Shown one piece after another: positions 36,448 through 45,653 of a stretch of DNA of 64,000 nucleotides (within the stretch, counting starts at the first letter, position 1; every line of letters begins with the position of its first letter). The stretch spans positions 2,431,001 to 2,495,000 of the forward strand of contig NZ_FNSK01000001.1 in assembly GCF_900105075.1 (NCBI RefSeq), given 5' to 3'. A program made the translations under genes and the position numbers. Below the pieces are notes generated by a model that worked only from the letters and a program-made list of their open reading frames with translations, was not told the origin of the DNA and ran no database searches. The stretch comes from Rhodobacter sp. 24-YEA-8. GTDB taxonomy: Bacteria > Pseudomonadota > Alphaproteobacteria > Rhodobacterales > Rhodobacteraceae.

Positions 36448-38106
36448 ATGGCCAGCTATCAATATGTCTATCACATGGACGGCGTCTCGAAGACCTATCC
36501 CGGCGGGAAGAAGGTTTTCGAAAACATCCATCTGAACTTTCTGCCCGGCGTCAAAATCGGTGTCGTCGGTGTCAACGGCGCCGGTAAATCGACGCTGCTG
36601 AAGGTCATGGCCGGCCTCGACAAGGATTTCCAGGGCGAGGCCTGGGCCGCCAAGGGCGCCAAAGTCGGCTATCTGCCGCAGGAGCCGCAGCTCGATGAGA
36701 CGCTGAATGTGCGTGAAAACGTCAAACTGGGCGTCGCCGAGAAACAGGCGAAACTCGACCGCTATAACGAAGTGGCGATGAACTATTCCGACGAGACCGC
36801 CGAGGAAATGGCGCGTCTCCAGGATGAGATCGACGCCGAGAACCTCTGGGATCTCGACAGCAAGATCGACATCGCGATGGAAGCGCTGCGTTGCCCGCCC
36901 GATGATGCCGATGTCTCGACCCTTTCGGGCGGCGAGCGTCGTCGGGTGGCACTTTGCAAGCTGCTCCTTGAAGAGCCGGATATGCTGCTCCTTGACGAGC
37001 CGACCAACCACCTTGACGCCGAGACCATCGCCTGGCTGCAAAAACACCTGATCGAGTATAAGGGCACCATCCTGACGGTTACCCATGACCGTTACTTCCT
37101 TGACGATATCACGACCTGGATTCTCGAGCTGGAACGCGGCCGTGGCCTGCCGCATGAGGGAAATTACTCCTCCTGGCTGGAAGCCAAGGCCAAGCGCATG
37201 GCGCAAGAGGCCCGTGAGGATAAGGCCAAGCAAAAGGTCATGGAGAAGGAGCTTGAGTGGATCCGGCAGGGTGCGAAAGCCCGCCAGACCAAATCGAAAG
37301 CCCGTATCCAGGCCTATGACAAGCTGGTCGATGAGGCATCGCTTAAAGACCGCGTGGGCAAGGCTCAGATCGTCATCCCGAATGGCCCGCGCCTTGGCGG
37401 CAAGGTGATTGAGGTCGAGGGTCTGAAAAAAGCGATGGGCGACAAGCTTCTGATCGAGGATCTGAGCTTCACCCTGCCGCCGGGCGGTATCATCGGTGTG
37501 ATCGGGCCGAACGGCGCCGGGAAATCGACCCTTTTCAAGATGCTGGTTGGCCTTGAACAGCCAGATGAAGGCACCGTGAAGCTGGGCGATACGGTCAAGC
37601 TGTCTTATGTCGATCAGTCGCGCGATGCGCTCGATTCCGACAAGAACGTCTGGGAAGAAATCTCGGGCGGGGCAGAGATCATCCATCTCGGCGATGCACA
37701 GCTCTCGTCGCGCAACTATGTCGGTGCCTTCAACTTCAAGGGCACTGATCAGCAGAAAAAGGTCGGCCTTTTGTCGGGGGGCGAACGCAACCGCGTCCAC
37801 CTCGCGAAGCTCTTGAAATCCGGTGGCAACCTGCTGCTGCTCGATGAGCCGACCAACGATCTCGACGTCGAAACGCTCCAGGCGCTTGAAGCGGCGATCG
37901 AGGATTTCGCGGGCTGCGCGGTGATCATCAGCCACGACCGCTTCTTCCTCGACCGGCTCTGTACCCATATTCTGGCATTCGAGGGCGACGCGCATGTCGA
38001 GTTCTTCGAGGGCAACTTCGATGACTACGAGAAAGACAAGATCCGCCGCCTCGGCGTCGATGCCGCAGCGCCGAAACGGGTGAAATACAAGAAATTCACC
38101 CGCTGA
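36448..38106 (+). CDS. ettA: Energy-dependent translational throttle ATPase (ABC-F)
   Basis: A 552-residue soluble ABC-F protein with two ATPase domains. Walker A motifs GVNGAGKST and GPNGAGKST and signatures LSGGERRRV and LSGGERNRV are seen. Between the domains lies the EttA-type linker (GAKARQTKSKARI), and the arm insertion is in the first domain. It binds the ribosomal E site and gates the first elongation step by energy state. The length matches EttA. An intrinsic terminator follows. Confidence 0.96.
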   Translation: MASYQYVYHMDGVSKTYPGGKKVFENIHLNFLPGVKIGVVGVNGAGKSTLLKVMAGLDKDFQGEAWAAKGAKVGYLPQEPQLDETLNVRENVKLGVAEKQAKLDRYNEVAMNYSDETAEEMARLQDEIDAENLWDLDSKIDIAMEALRCPPDDADVSTLSGGERRRVALCKLLLEEPDMLLLDEPTNHLDAETIAWLQKHLIEYKGTILTVTHDRYFLDDITTWILELERGRGLPHEGNYSSWLEAKAKRMAQEAREDKAKQKVMEKELEWIRQGAKARQTKSKARIQAYDKLVDEASLKDRVGKAQIVIPNGPRLGGKVIEVEGLKKAMGDKLLIEDLSFTLPPGGIIGVIGPNGAGKSTLFKMLVGLEQPDEGTVKLGDTVKLSYVDQSRDALDSDKNVWEEISGGAEIIHLGDAQLSSRNYVGAFNFKGTDQQKKVGLLSGGERNRVHLAKLLKSGGNLLLLDEPTNDLDVETLQALEAAIEDFAGCAVIISHDRFFLDRLCTHILAFEGDAHVEFFEGNFDDYEKDKIRRLGVDAAAPKRVKYKKFTR

Positions 38107-38120
38107 TACAGGCAACCTGC

Positions 38121-38164
38121 AAAAAAGCCACTCCCGATCCGGCCGGATTGGGAGCGGCTTTTTT
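38121..38164. terminator. Terminator behind ettA
   Basis: A long hairpin (AAAAAAGCC-ACTCCC ... GGGAG-CGGCTTTTTT) with an A run before and a T run after, able to act in both directions. It starts 15 bases after ettA. Confidence 0.9.
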
Positions 38165-38358
38165 GGTTATAAACGACCGGGGCATCGCAGCCCTACCCCG
38201 CCCTGCGATACCCTGTTTCTGCTGCAAAGCGTGATCCCCGGGAGGGAGAGGCCCACGTCGCCTCCTCCCCGAACCACAGCATCCATCGACAAAATCCGTC
38301 GCGCAGCTCAGGCGCAGGGGGCACAGCCCGTGAACTCAGGCCGCTGCTCGCAAACCGA

Positions 38359-38547
38359 TCATCCCCCTCGCGCCTGAAACTCCCGGAACGCCTCGGCCTC
38401 GCGCAGGCCTTTGACACGCCTCTCCGGCTCAGAATTGCAGGCATGGCTCTCCACAAGGTCGCGAAAGGATCCGATCACCACGCCCATCTGCAAGACGGGT
38501 TGCCCGGTCACTGGATCCTGGCACTTGCGGCACAATGCCAGCTTCAC
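38359..38547 (-). CDS. Possible 62-residue CxxC protein
   Basis: A weak candidate. A GTG at 38547 opens a frame whose product begins VKLALCRKCQDPVTGQPV, with a CxxC pair, and continues with MGVVIGSFRDLVESHAC and a charged tail. The composition looks protein-like, unlike the frames around it. No family was recognised. It lies in an otherwise gene-free stretch of about 630 bases (38165-38796) between ettA and the tRNA, in which I see nothing else. Confidence 0.3.
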   Translation of the reverse strand: MKLALCRKCQDPVTGQPVLQMGVVIGSFRDLVESHACNSEPERRVKGLREAEAFREFQARGG

Positions 38548-38796
38548 CCCCCATCGCCCCCCCCTTCCCCTCGCGACGGGCGCGACTGGGACTGTTTTTC
38601 GGGACCCGCTGACCGCGTCGGATCCTCGCAACAGGCACGCCGGCAGACGCCAGCAGATCAACGGCTTACCCGAGGAAGCCCCGCTGACCCGATCCATCAT
38701 TTCGTGACGCTGGGCGCTTTTTTCCTCTTGCACCTCCCCCAAGCCCAGACTAAATAACGCCGCATCGCAGGCGTGAAGTCAGCGATACCTCAAGGT

Positions 38797-38872
<76 letters not shown>

Positions 38873-38875
38873 ATT

Positions 38876-38993
38876 AAAACATGGCAAGTGCCAGATAGAT
38901 CTTCCATTAATGACAGTGGATTGTCCATTTTATTGGAAATCTGCGTCTATAGGAGAGTGTGAAGCCGGTAGAGGTAGCTCTGCTGGCTTTTTT
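38876..38993. repeat. 118-bp direct repeat, left copy (R1)
   Basis: This block starts three bases after the tRNA and recurs without gaps at 62007-62124 in the same orientation. By eye about 15 of 118 positions differ, mostly in a central block. Both copies contain TGTCCATTTT and end in an intrinsic-terminator hairpin (AGCCGGTAGAG paired with CTCTGCTGGCT, then T6). It may be an attachment-site-like duplication or a transposon-end remnant. Confidence 0.85.
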
Positions 38994-39161
38994 GTTGCCC
39001 TAGGATAAGTTCACGTCTCATCATGGCGCGCTATTCGGCCAGGTCCGAGGCGATGAGCAAGTAGAGCCAGAATATTCCCCTGTCGAACCCGACGACCACC
39101 TACGTAGCGGAGTTTTTCAACGTTCCCTGAAGTCGCAAACAATCAGCTTGGGCTCGCGCTT

Positions 39162-39503
39162 ATGAATCTGCAGATTCATGGCTGCATCGGGGTGGAGGAC
39201 GCGAAGCGGCTATGTGACCTTGGCATGGCCATACCAGAGCGCGTGCTAAGGTCCGATGCGCGTGGCGAGCCGCGTACGTTTGAGGCCATTGAATTAGGGC
39301 TGCAGGCGATAATCGAAATAGGACGAATCGAGATTGCCAGAGCTGTGAAGCATCCGTTTGTTGCAGCGGCGTTTACGCGGATGGATGTCGACCAGTTTGC
39401 TGAAGACGATCATGTGGTCTTCAGCGTTTCTTACCTTGAACGCGCTGAGGTGGCAGAGATCAAGACGGCCTGGCTCCGGTCAGCCGTACAATGGCACCCT
39501 TAG
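39162..39503 (+). CDS. Hypothetical 113-residue protein, possibly a fragment
   Basis: I do not recognise this frame. The product has an ordinary amino-acid composition with helical stretches (EDAKRLCDLGMAI, FEAIELGLQAIIEIG) and an acidic centre. There is no clear ribosome site, and the start codon lies inside a perfect 18-bp palindrome (39162-39179, ATGAATCTGCAGATTCAT). It could be the remainder of a longer gene cut by the repeats on its right. Confidence 0.4.
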   Translation: MNLQIHGCIGVEDAKRLCDLGMAIPERVLRSDARGEPRTFEAIELGLQAIIEIGRIEIARAVKHPFVAAAFTRMDVDQFAEDDHVVFSVSYLERAEVAEIKTAWLRSAVQWHP

Positions 39504-39556
39504 GCTGCGCGACCACCTTGTCATGTTCGGCCCAAAGCCGCCGGTCGACACCGACT

Positions 39557-39610
39557 TATGCTGCTTTGCCGCATTCCCGGAAGCGGCCGTTCGTCCTGCT
39601 CCGCAGCAAA
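39557..39610. repeat. 54-bp dispersed repeat, left copy
   Basis: A block containing GCCGCATTCCCGGAAGC and CTCCGCAGCAAA that recurs at 62240-62293 with a few substitutions and the same orientation; a shorter degenerate piece (AAGCGGCCGTTCGT) is near 63587. It is non-coding and probably the remnant of a mobile sequence shared by the two island edges. Confidence 0.75.
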
Positions 39611-39731
39611 GACTTATCACACGGGCTAGAATGGCGGTGCATGGAGCAAAGCTGCCGCTTTCGTGCACCAGCAGCCACGGCAGGTTTCGGCGGCACCAGA
39701 CGTGCACCCGGCTGCGCCGCCTATCCCTGCA

Positions 39732-40778
39732 TTAGCTAAGCGCCTCAACAATTTGCCTCGGGAAATCGTCTGCGAGTGCCCGCGAAACCGCTTTCAGGCA
39801 TGGTTGCGCTGCGTCGCCCTTCTCGTTGCGCAGCAATGCGACCCAGCGTGACGGATGGTAGCGGACGAGCATGCCGAGCATGTACGACAGGAGGAAAGAT
39901 CGAAGCAGTTCAGACAAGCGATCTCCGCTGGGGAATGCCTCGACGATAAACATGCCGTCATTTCCCGAGAACTGCACGAGAGGCAATTCGCTTTTCAGAA
40001 CGTTCAGGTCAGGCCCATCGACGAGGAAGTGCGCGCCGGGTATCGAGAGACGGCGGCCCAGTGCCACATTCACAGCACGGTTCGCCGGCTGCCCGAACCG
40101 ATTCCGGATGTCGTCTTCGGTGCTAGAAAGCCCGTAAAGTGTGACATCGACGCCGCGCCCCTTGGTGGCGACGAGCTCCCCGATATGGACCTTGGCCGTG
40201 CGTTTGGTGGTCTGCGGATAGAGTGAGAGGAGCCGGTGGTCTCGCGAGATGAGGTCGTCGAGCGTGAGTTCATAAGCTCCATCGGCGAATGCCGGTCGGG
40301 GGAATGCCGCGTAGTAAGAGCCCTCCCTCATGCCTGGCGATGACCACCAAGTCGTATTCTGGACATTGCCTACCGACTCGACGAGTTCGCCGAAGGTCCC
40401 GTTAGTGGCTCTGATGCGGACGTTGAGGAGCTTGTCGATACCGCCTGACAGGGTGCCGCCCCAATCGACTGCCTCAAGCCCATGGCTTTGGCGGAGGCTT
40501 TCCTCCTTCTTGCTTGGGTTGCGCAGCATGATCAGACCGCGACACGTCGATAGCACGCCGTAATATAGGAGTAGGGGGCGGACGCTGGTCGCGGCTACGG
40601 CTGCGGCGTCAAAGTACTCCCGCCCTTGAATGAAGCAGGTGTTGATGGATTGGGCACCGCGCGCGTTTAACTGCCTACCATGGCGGTTATGGAACCAAGC
40701 CTCAACATAGTCGCGGCTTTCGAACATCGAAAGCGTTTCCCAGTATATATGGTTGTTCCGGTCGCCTCGAATGCTCAT
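39732..40778 (-). CDS. YaaC-like protein
   Basis: A 348-residue protein. Residues 50-90 (REYFDAAAVAATSVRPLLLYYG followed by LIMLRN) match the core of the YaaC-like family, whose function is unknown. The C-terminal third contains a hydrophobic stretch (SFLLSYMLGMLVRYHPSRW) also typical of that family. The ATG at 40778 is chosen; an in-frame GTG 15 codons earlier is possible. It lies 126 bases behind a KAP NTPase in the same direction, so the two may form a defence operon; the pairing is seen, the function is inferred. Confidence 0.68.
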   Translation of the reverse strand: MSIRGDRNNHIYWETLSMFESRDYVEAWFHNRHGRQLNARGAQSINTCFIQGREYFDAAAVAATSVRPLLLYYGVLSTCRGLIMLRNPSKKEESLRQSHGLEAVDWGGTLSGGIDKLLNVRIRATNGTFGELVESVGNVQNTTWWSSPGMREGSYYAAFPRPAFADGAYELTLDDLISRDHRLLSLYPQTTKRTAKVHIGELVATKGRGVDVTLYGLSSTEDDIRNRFGQPANRAVNVALGRRLSIPGAHFLVDGPDLNVLKSELPLVQFSGNDGMFIVEAFPSGDRLSELLRSFLLSYMLGMLVRYHPSRWVALLRNEKGDAAQPCLKAVSRALADDFPRQIVEALS

Positions 40779-40904
40779 TGGTGTAACTCCGTATCCTAGA
40801 AAGTAAGCGTGTATCGACGCCACTCCGCGCGCAAGCTGATCAGCGCATTTGGGAATCTGTGATGAAAGGGAAAATCTCCCCGCAAGGCTACACAGCCTGA
40901 AGAT

Positions 40905-42266
40905 CTAAATCTTGAAAAGATCTAGCCAGAGACCAGAAATCTTTTTTGGAATTTCGGCGGGGCGATCAATGTCTCCCCAGTCATCGAAAAATTTGATGAC
41001 GTGAGGCTTTGTTCGCTCTGGGATCGAGTTAGTCGCGCCACAAAGATGTTGCCACATCCAGAGCCTGATTGCGCGCTTGTGGTCGTAAAGCTGATTTCGG
41101 CCCGTTTCGCCCTGCTCTTCCGTTACCAGAACCGGAGCGCCGAAATAGTCCCTGAGATCGGCTTCGCTGGCTGTAGCATCGAGAAACTTTCGATACATAG
41201 ATGGCTTGATCATCTTCGCGACTGCTAAAGAAATTGCTGCCTCTCTCCAGCCATAGAGTGTCCGCTGTTCGTCCCAGACCACATCGGGAAATATTGAGAT
41301 CTGAGACATGACGCGACCGACATCACGGACGGAAATGGTATTGGTCTTTTCAACGATCTTCAGGTGATCTGTTACGTAGTCGGCGGCTTTCTGTGTGAGA
41401 CCCATCTTCCTCGCGAGGTGGCTGGCGTAAAAGGGTATTGCTCTCTTCGAGTCGTAATCTCCTACGGTGTCTGGAAGAGAAAATGTGAGGTTGATGAATT
41501 TCCTGAGGTATGCTTCAGCGTCGATTTCCGATCCATATCTGGCCTTAACGCTGTTCTCGAGCGCCGAGAGATTTACCCCAAGAATGAAATGCACCTTCGA
41601 AACTGCGAAGAAGTGCTTTATGACTTCGAGGACATCGAGAGCATAGTCGGGTCGGCACCGGTCAAGTTCGTCAACAACTATGACCAAAGGCCTCACGTCA
41701 CCATCCGCCCCTTCCGACTTTTGTAGTGCAACGATTGCGGCGCGGAACTCCTCCATCGCCGCCCTGCGTCCCTCTTCGGCCTTCCAGAAGCTGTCGACTG
41801 CCGTTTCGGCGTCTTTACTCAAGGAACCTACAACCGCGTCACCCAGATCGCTGAGTGCTTCCGTCGCGCCGAAGGTCGCAAGCGCCAAAGCAGCTCGGGC
41901 AGCCGGGCGAACGACCTTTGCGGCCGCTACACGAATGCCCTTCATCTTCGTCTGCGCTTTCGGAAGGCGTTCCCCCAATGCGGCCACCAGCCCGACGAGA
42001 GGGTCGCCGAAACAGTCATTGGCAAAGGCATCGAAGTAGACCGTAATCGCCTTGCCGTCATTCTCCGTCTTGTGGGCCCCGACCCATCGCTTGAGGAAGA
42101 ACGACTTCCCTGCGCCCCACTGGCCGTCGAGTGCTATGACCAACGGATCCTCTATCCGGTCAACTAGCTCGGAAAGTGACTTCCCAATCTTGGCGCGGTC
42201 TAGGACGTCGTCTTCGAAACCCTGTTCGTAGAGGGTGATGTCATCGTTGGGTGGGAGAAACTTCAT
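40905..42266 (-). CDS. KAP-family P-loop NTPase
   Basis: A 453-residue KAP NTPase. Walker A is GQWGAGKS (residues 48-55), Walker B is LVIVVDELDRC followed by the KAP-typical RPDYALDVLEVIKHFF. The hydrophobic insertion between Walker A and B, in many KAP proteins a pair of membrane helices, is here only moderately hydrophobic (ARAALALATFGATEAL). KAP NTPases occur in phage-exclusion and other conflict systems. It is first of a pair with the YaaC-like gene. Confidence 0.88.
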   Translation of the reverse strand: MKFLPPNDDITLYEQGFEDDVLDRAKIGKSLSELVDRIEDPLVIALDGQWGAGKSFFLKRWVGAHKTENDGKAITVYFDAFANDCFGDPLVGLVAALGERLPKAQTKMKGIRVAAAKVVRPAARAALALATFGATEALSDLGDAVVGSLSKDAETAVDSFWKAEEGRRAAMEEFRAAIVALQKSEGADGDVRPLVIVVDELDRCRPDYALDVLEVIKHFFAVSKVHFILGVNLSALENSVKARYGSEIDAEAYLRKFINLTFSLPDTVGDYDSKRAIPFYASHLARKMGLTQKAADYVTDHLKIVEKTNTISVRDVGRVMSQISIFPDVVWDEQRTLYGWREAAISLAVAKMIKPSMYRKFLDATASEADLRDYFGAPVLVTEEQGETGRNQLYDHKRAIRLWMWQHLCGATNSIPERTKPHVIKFFDDWGDIDRPAEIPKKISGLWLDLFKI

Positions 42267-42502
42267 AAGGCAACTGCACTCTGCTCATCGACCGCAGATT
42301 TGTATATGGCGGCAGTCGAAATTATTGTTCTCTGCCATTATGACCATGTCATTGCTCGGGAAAAGGGGCTTCGTCGTGCCCCCGGTTGCCGTGCTCTGGA
42401 TGACTGTAGCTATCGATCCAGCGCGCCGATGATTGACCTATTAGTTCGTGGTCCTGTCGAGCGTCATCTATGCCACAAGTGACTGGCCCACGTTCTGATG
42501 TC

Positions 42503-42849
42503 GCGGAGAGGAACGCACGCTATGTGACACGGCCGGGTCCTGTCCGGGGCAAGCTGCACCATGCCAAGACCGGAGCCGGCGCGGTCGCCATTGCGGTGGC
42601 TGCAGCCATTCCTGGTACGATCGTCAGCAACCTGCTGCCCCGGCCGATGACGATGCTGACCTTCGGGCACCCGTCCGGTCGCCTCAAAATCGGCGCGGAA
42701 GCAGCCGAAACCGATGGCAGGAGGCAGGAGGCAGGAGGCAGGAGGCAGGAGGCAGGAGGCAGGAGGCAGGAGGCAGGAGGCAGGAGGCAGGTCACAAAAG
42801 CCGTCATGAGCCGAAGAGCAAGGCGGTTGCTGGTCGGGCAGGTGTTTAC
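42503..42849 (+). pseudogene. prpF-type isomerase 3' fragment interrupted by a tandem repeat
   Basis: The frame encodes the C-terminal third of a PrpF-family (2-methylaconitate isomerase-like) protein: VAAAIPGTIVSNLL, then FGHPSGRLKIGAEAAE, and, after the repeat, KAVMSRRARRLLVGQVF. The upstream two thirds are missing. Between the last two blocks an array of a 7-bp unit adds about 24 residues of (RRQEAGG)n without breaking the frame. Beyond 42850 the frame runs on into sequence with no homology. It is a non-functional remnant. Confidence 0.75.
42716..42791 (+). repeat. Tandem array of a 7-bp unit (GGCAGGA)
   Basis: About eleven near-perfect copies of GGCAGGA in a row. Because 7 is not a multiple of 3, gain or loss of one unit shifts the reading frame, as in phase-variable genes; here it sits inside a prpF remnant. 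It probably arose by slippage from an original GGCAGGTGGCAG-like context. Confidence 0.95.
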
Positions 42850-43173
42850 GCCATCGCTGCAGGATGGTTCAGTTCATGTAGTCCGTGGGTGCCCGGGCAA
42901 GGACCAGACTGAACTTCCTCCTCTAAACTTCGAGCAGCATGCTGCAGCACAGCAACCGATAGATTCGACGGGCTTAGCCGATCCCGGCCACAGTCTTGCC
43001 AACCCGGCCCTTACCCGCCGTTCGGTCGTCACTGATGCTGCTCTGCGGCGCTCACGAAAGACGTCGTTCGAAGCGTAATGCAGCAAATCAGCCGCTCCTT
43101 CGCCCCTAAGCTCGGTTATTCGGCCTCGCGGCAGCTGCCGACTGGGCCGCGACGGTGCCGCGGCCCAGCCCTT

Positions 43174-43545
43174 TCAGGCCGTGACCATTGCCGGAGTACG
43201 AACGCCGAGCGCAATCAGAACCCCGGCGATCAGCAGCACCGCGCTGCCATAGACATTGACGCCGCTAGCGCCCGCGTCTTCGTGTAGGATCTCGCCCGGT
43301 GCTGCGCCAAGCGCGATGGCGAACTGGATCGCAGCGACGTTCAAGCAACAGTCGCTTTCCGCCTAGTCAAGGGCGACAGGGTGTTCCAGGTCAAGCAAGC
43401 GTCCGGAATACCGCCAAAGGCCATACCCTCGAGCGCTACGAGAACAAGGCTGAGGATCGACGCGGTGCTCATCTGCCTCGACATCCGGTAGTCCGCTCTG
43501 GCGCACCAACTCGGCGAAATGCGACAGCGATGCCTCCAAAGCATG
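43174..43545 (-). pseudogene. MFS transporter remnant
   Basis: Pieces of the C-terminal half of a major-facilitator transporter in two frames. One frame ends in LNVAAIQFAIALGAAPGE and LLIAGVLIALGVRTPAMVTA with a stop at 43174. A second frame contains TASILSLVLVALEGMAFGG. Frames are broken near 43360 and the N-terminal half is absent. With the prpF fragment it shows that this part of the island holds abandoned metabolic genes. Confidence 0.6.
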
Positions 43546-43617
43546 AACCATGTTCTCCGCGAGTTGGAATCCCTGAGATCTAGGAGTCGCGGCAGTAGGG
43601 CGGGGAACCTTCACTCC

Positions 43618-44661
43618 CTAGCCTTTAGCTTTTTTTGAATTCATCCAGCGTTCCCAACTCGGGCCCACTCGTACAAAATGCCCATCTGGTGCAACGCCTT
43701 CCTTCTGGTCTGCTCCCTCGCTGAGGCGAGCGATCAGTGATGCAGGAAATTGAACACCGTCTTCTCGACCACGTCGTTTGATCTGCGCTTCCATGTCGAT
43801 GTTTGAACCAAACTCCAGCGCATTGTACACATCTTGGCGCAGGCCAAATTCCAAGTCAGCCGCCTCTAATTTTACTATTTTGTACTTAACACGATGGATT
43901 ACTTCATCATGGATAATGTTCTCATGGAAAAGTTGCTGAGTTAATCTAAATGGCTCTTTAAGATCAGCGTTCGTAGTTTCCATATTGAATGACTCTTTGT
44001 GGGATCCAGTTGGATCAACAACATCAACAGTCATTTGCCTGTTTCCAAAACTTGTTATACACGCCACCCTGCAGATTGGATCTGTACCATTTATTTTATT
44101 AATCATAGTCGTCTGCTCCTTTGCCGATATTCTCAGCGGATCATGCGACTGATGAGTGCGGCCTTTCGACTCAAATACTCCATAGAGCAGCCCTGAATTT
44201 GGACCGATGAAGTCTGGCCTGCGTGTCGCATTGGCTAGCATGGATACTTGTGGTAGATTTGGCCCAATGAAATTTGAGTAGTGGTGCAGCGTGTCCAGAT
44301 GATATAAAACCGGTATTCCAAATAGCTCTGCAACAATCTTTGTCATTGTTCCGGCAATGAAGAATGTCGCTGCCCCCTTCTCTGACGGATCTAAGCAGTT
44401 GAATGCATCAGACGATTGAAAAATAAAATCACCGTTTGCGCCCTCGGAAATCGCTATATTCGACATTATCATTGCGGCTCGCCATGTGCACTCCATTGTT
44501 GAATAGCTTCCATGCTGTAGAACAGCTGACCAGCTAGGACGTCCGACTGTAAGCGCTGCAGCAAGTAGCCGCGGCAGCGAAATATTGGCTTCAAAAGTGT
44601 TGAGAAGCGCCATTTGGTGAGTGGCAGTGGGAGCATAGAACCGGAATATTATATTTGGCAT
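43618..44661 (-). CDS. Orphan PD-(D/E)XK-like protein, AT-rich
   Basis: A 347-residue protein of unknown family, clearly more AT-rich than its surroundings. A segment near residue 148 reads RRPDFIGPN followed by LLYGVFESKGRT, which has the PD...(E)xK spacing of restriction-endonuclease-like folds. The N-terminal half is rich in hydrophobic and aromatic residues. It is alone on its strand, and an IS element has inserted about 140 bases upstream of its start. A defence nuclease is possible; this is inference from one motif. Confidence 0.55.
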   Translation of the reverse strand: MPNIIFRFYAPTATHQMALLNTFEANISLPRLLAAALTVGRPSWSAVLQHGSYSTMECTWRAAMIMSNIAISEGANGDFIFQSSDAFNCLDPSEKGAATFFIAGTMTKIVAELFGIPVLYHLDTLHHYSNFIGPNLPQVSMLANATRRPDFIGPNSGLLYGVFESKGRTHQSHDPLRISAKEQTTMINKINGTDPICRVACITSFGNRQMTVDVVDPTGSHKESFNMETTNADLKEPFRLTQQLFHENIIHDEVIHRVKYKIVKLEAADLEFGLRQDVYNALEFGSNIDMEAQIKRRGREDGVQFPASLIARLSEGADQKEGVAPDGHFVRVGPSWERWMNSKKAKG

Positions 44662-44798
44662 TAATTTACATTTTCATTGAGGCATCCAGGAGTGCCCATA
44701 GTGCATAGAAAACAGATCAACTCGCAATACGAAATCATATGTCGTGCGGGCCATCGCGGGGAACATCTCCACGATGACTGAAGACTGCCATTAAGCTA

Positions 44799-45651
44799 GG
44801 GTCAGGACCCATTGATCTTGTGCTTTCAGCATGATTCAGGCTCGTCAAGGAGATCGATGGATGAGCAACCTATTTTGGCTGACTGAGGCGCAGATGGCGC
44901 GTCTGGCGCCCTTCTTCCCCAAGAGCCACGGGAAGCCTCGTGTTGATGACCGGCGTGTTTTGAGTGGAATTATATTCATCAATCGCAATGGCTTGCGGTG
45001 GAGAGATGCCCCTAAGGAATATGGTCCTGCGAAGACCCTCTACAATCGTTGGAAGCGCTGGAGTGACAGGGGTATCTTCGCCTGCATGATGCACGGCCTG
45101 GCGGCAGAGGCGGCTGTTCCGAAGACGGTGATGATCGATGCCACATATTTGAAGGCGCATCGCACGGCATCCAGCCTGCGGATAAAAAAGGGGGGGCAGA
45201 CGACAGACGGGGGCGGGCAATCGGTCGAACCAAAGGCGGGATGAACACCAAACTGCACGCCGTGACCGACACCGCAGGACGCCCCATCCGGTTCTTCATG
45301 ACCGCAGGCCAGGTCAGTGATTACACTGGGGCCGCCGCGTTATTGAGCGGCCTGCCATCGGCAGACTGGCTGCTTGCAGACCGTGGATACGATGCCGACT
45401 GGTTCAGAGAAGCCTTGAAAGACAAGGGGATAAAGCCGTGCATCCCGGGCAGGAAGTCTCGGAGCAAGCCCGTCAAATATGACAGGCGCCGCTACAAGCG
45501 CCGAAATCGGATCGAGATCATGTTCGGCAGACTGAAAGACTGGCGGCGGGTCGCAACGCGATACGACAGGTGCCCGAGGGTGTTCCTCTCAGCAATCGCG
45601 CTCGCCGCAACCGTCATCTTCTGGCTGTAAAACAATAACGAGTCCTGACCC
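44799..45651 (+). mobile_element. IS5-family (IS427-group) insertion sequence, complete
   Basis: An 853-bp element bounded by inverted ends (GGGTCAGGAC at both termini, differing at a few inner positions) and flanked by a TA duplication within CTAG at 44796-44799 and 45651-45654. It carries one transposase made from two frames. The size, ends and two-base target duplication fit the IS427 group. Confidence 0.9.
44861..45630 (+). CDS. IS5-family transposase, two frames joined by -1 frameshift
   Basis: The first frame (44861-45244) has the N-terminal DUF4096-like part (FWLTEAQMARLAPFFPKSHG) and the first catalytic Asp in MIDATYLKAHR. The second frame, open from before 45241, carries GRTKGGMNTKLHAVTD, the second Asp in LLADRGYDADW and the Glu in RNRIEIMFGRLKDWRR. 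The overlap contains A6G7 near 45183-45195, a slippery site for -1 frameshifting, as known for this group. The start at 44861 follows an AAGGAG site. Confidence 0.9.
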
Positions 45652-45653
45652 TA

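Noticed and set aside
36157..38115. 652-codon minus-strand frame opposite ettA
   Set aside because: It is a mirror of the conserved ABC-F gene; no independent support.
38876..38993. att site of a tyrosine-integrase island
   Set aside because: No integrase gene is present in the window, and the tRNA 3' end itself is not repeated at the right copy.
42716..42791. CRISPR array
   Set aside because: The unit is 7 bp without spacers, so it is a simple tandem repeat.
42520..42807. Minus-strand frame through the 7-bp repeat
   Set aside because: A repetitive Ala/Ser/Cys product generated by the repeat; the plus strand has the prpF homology.
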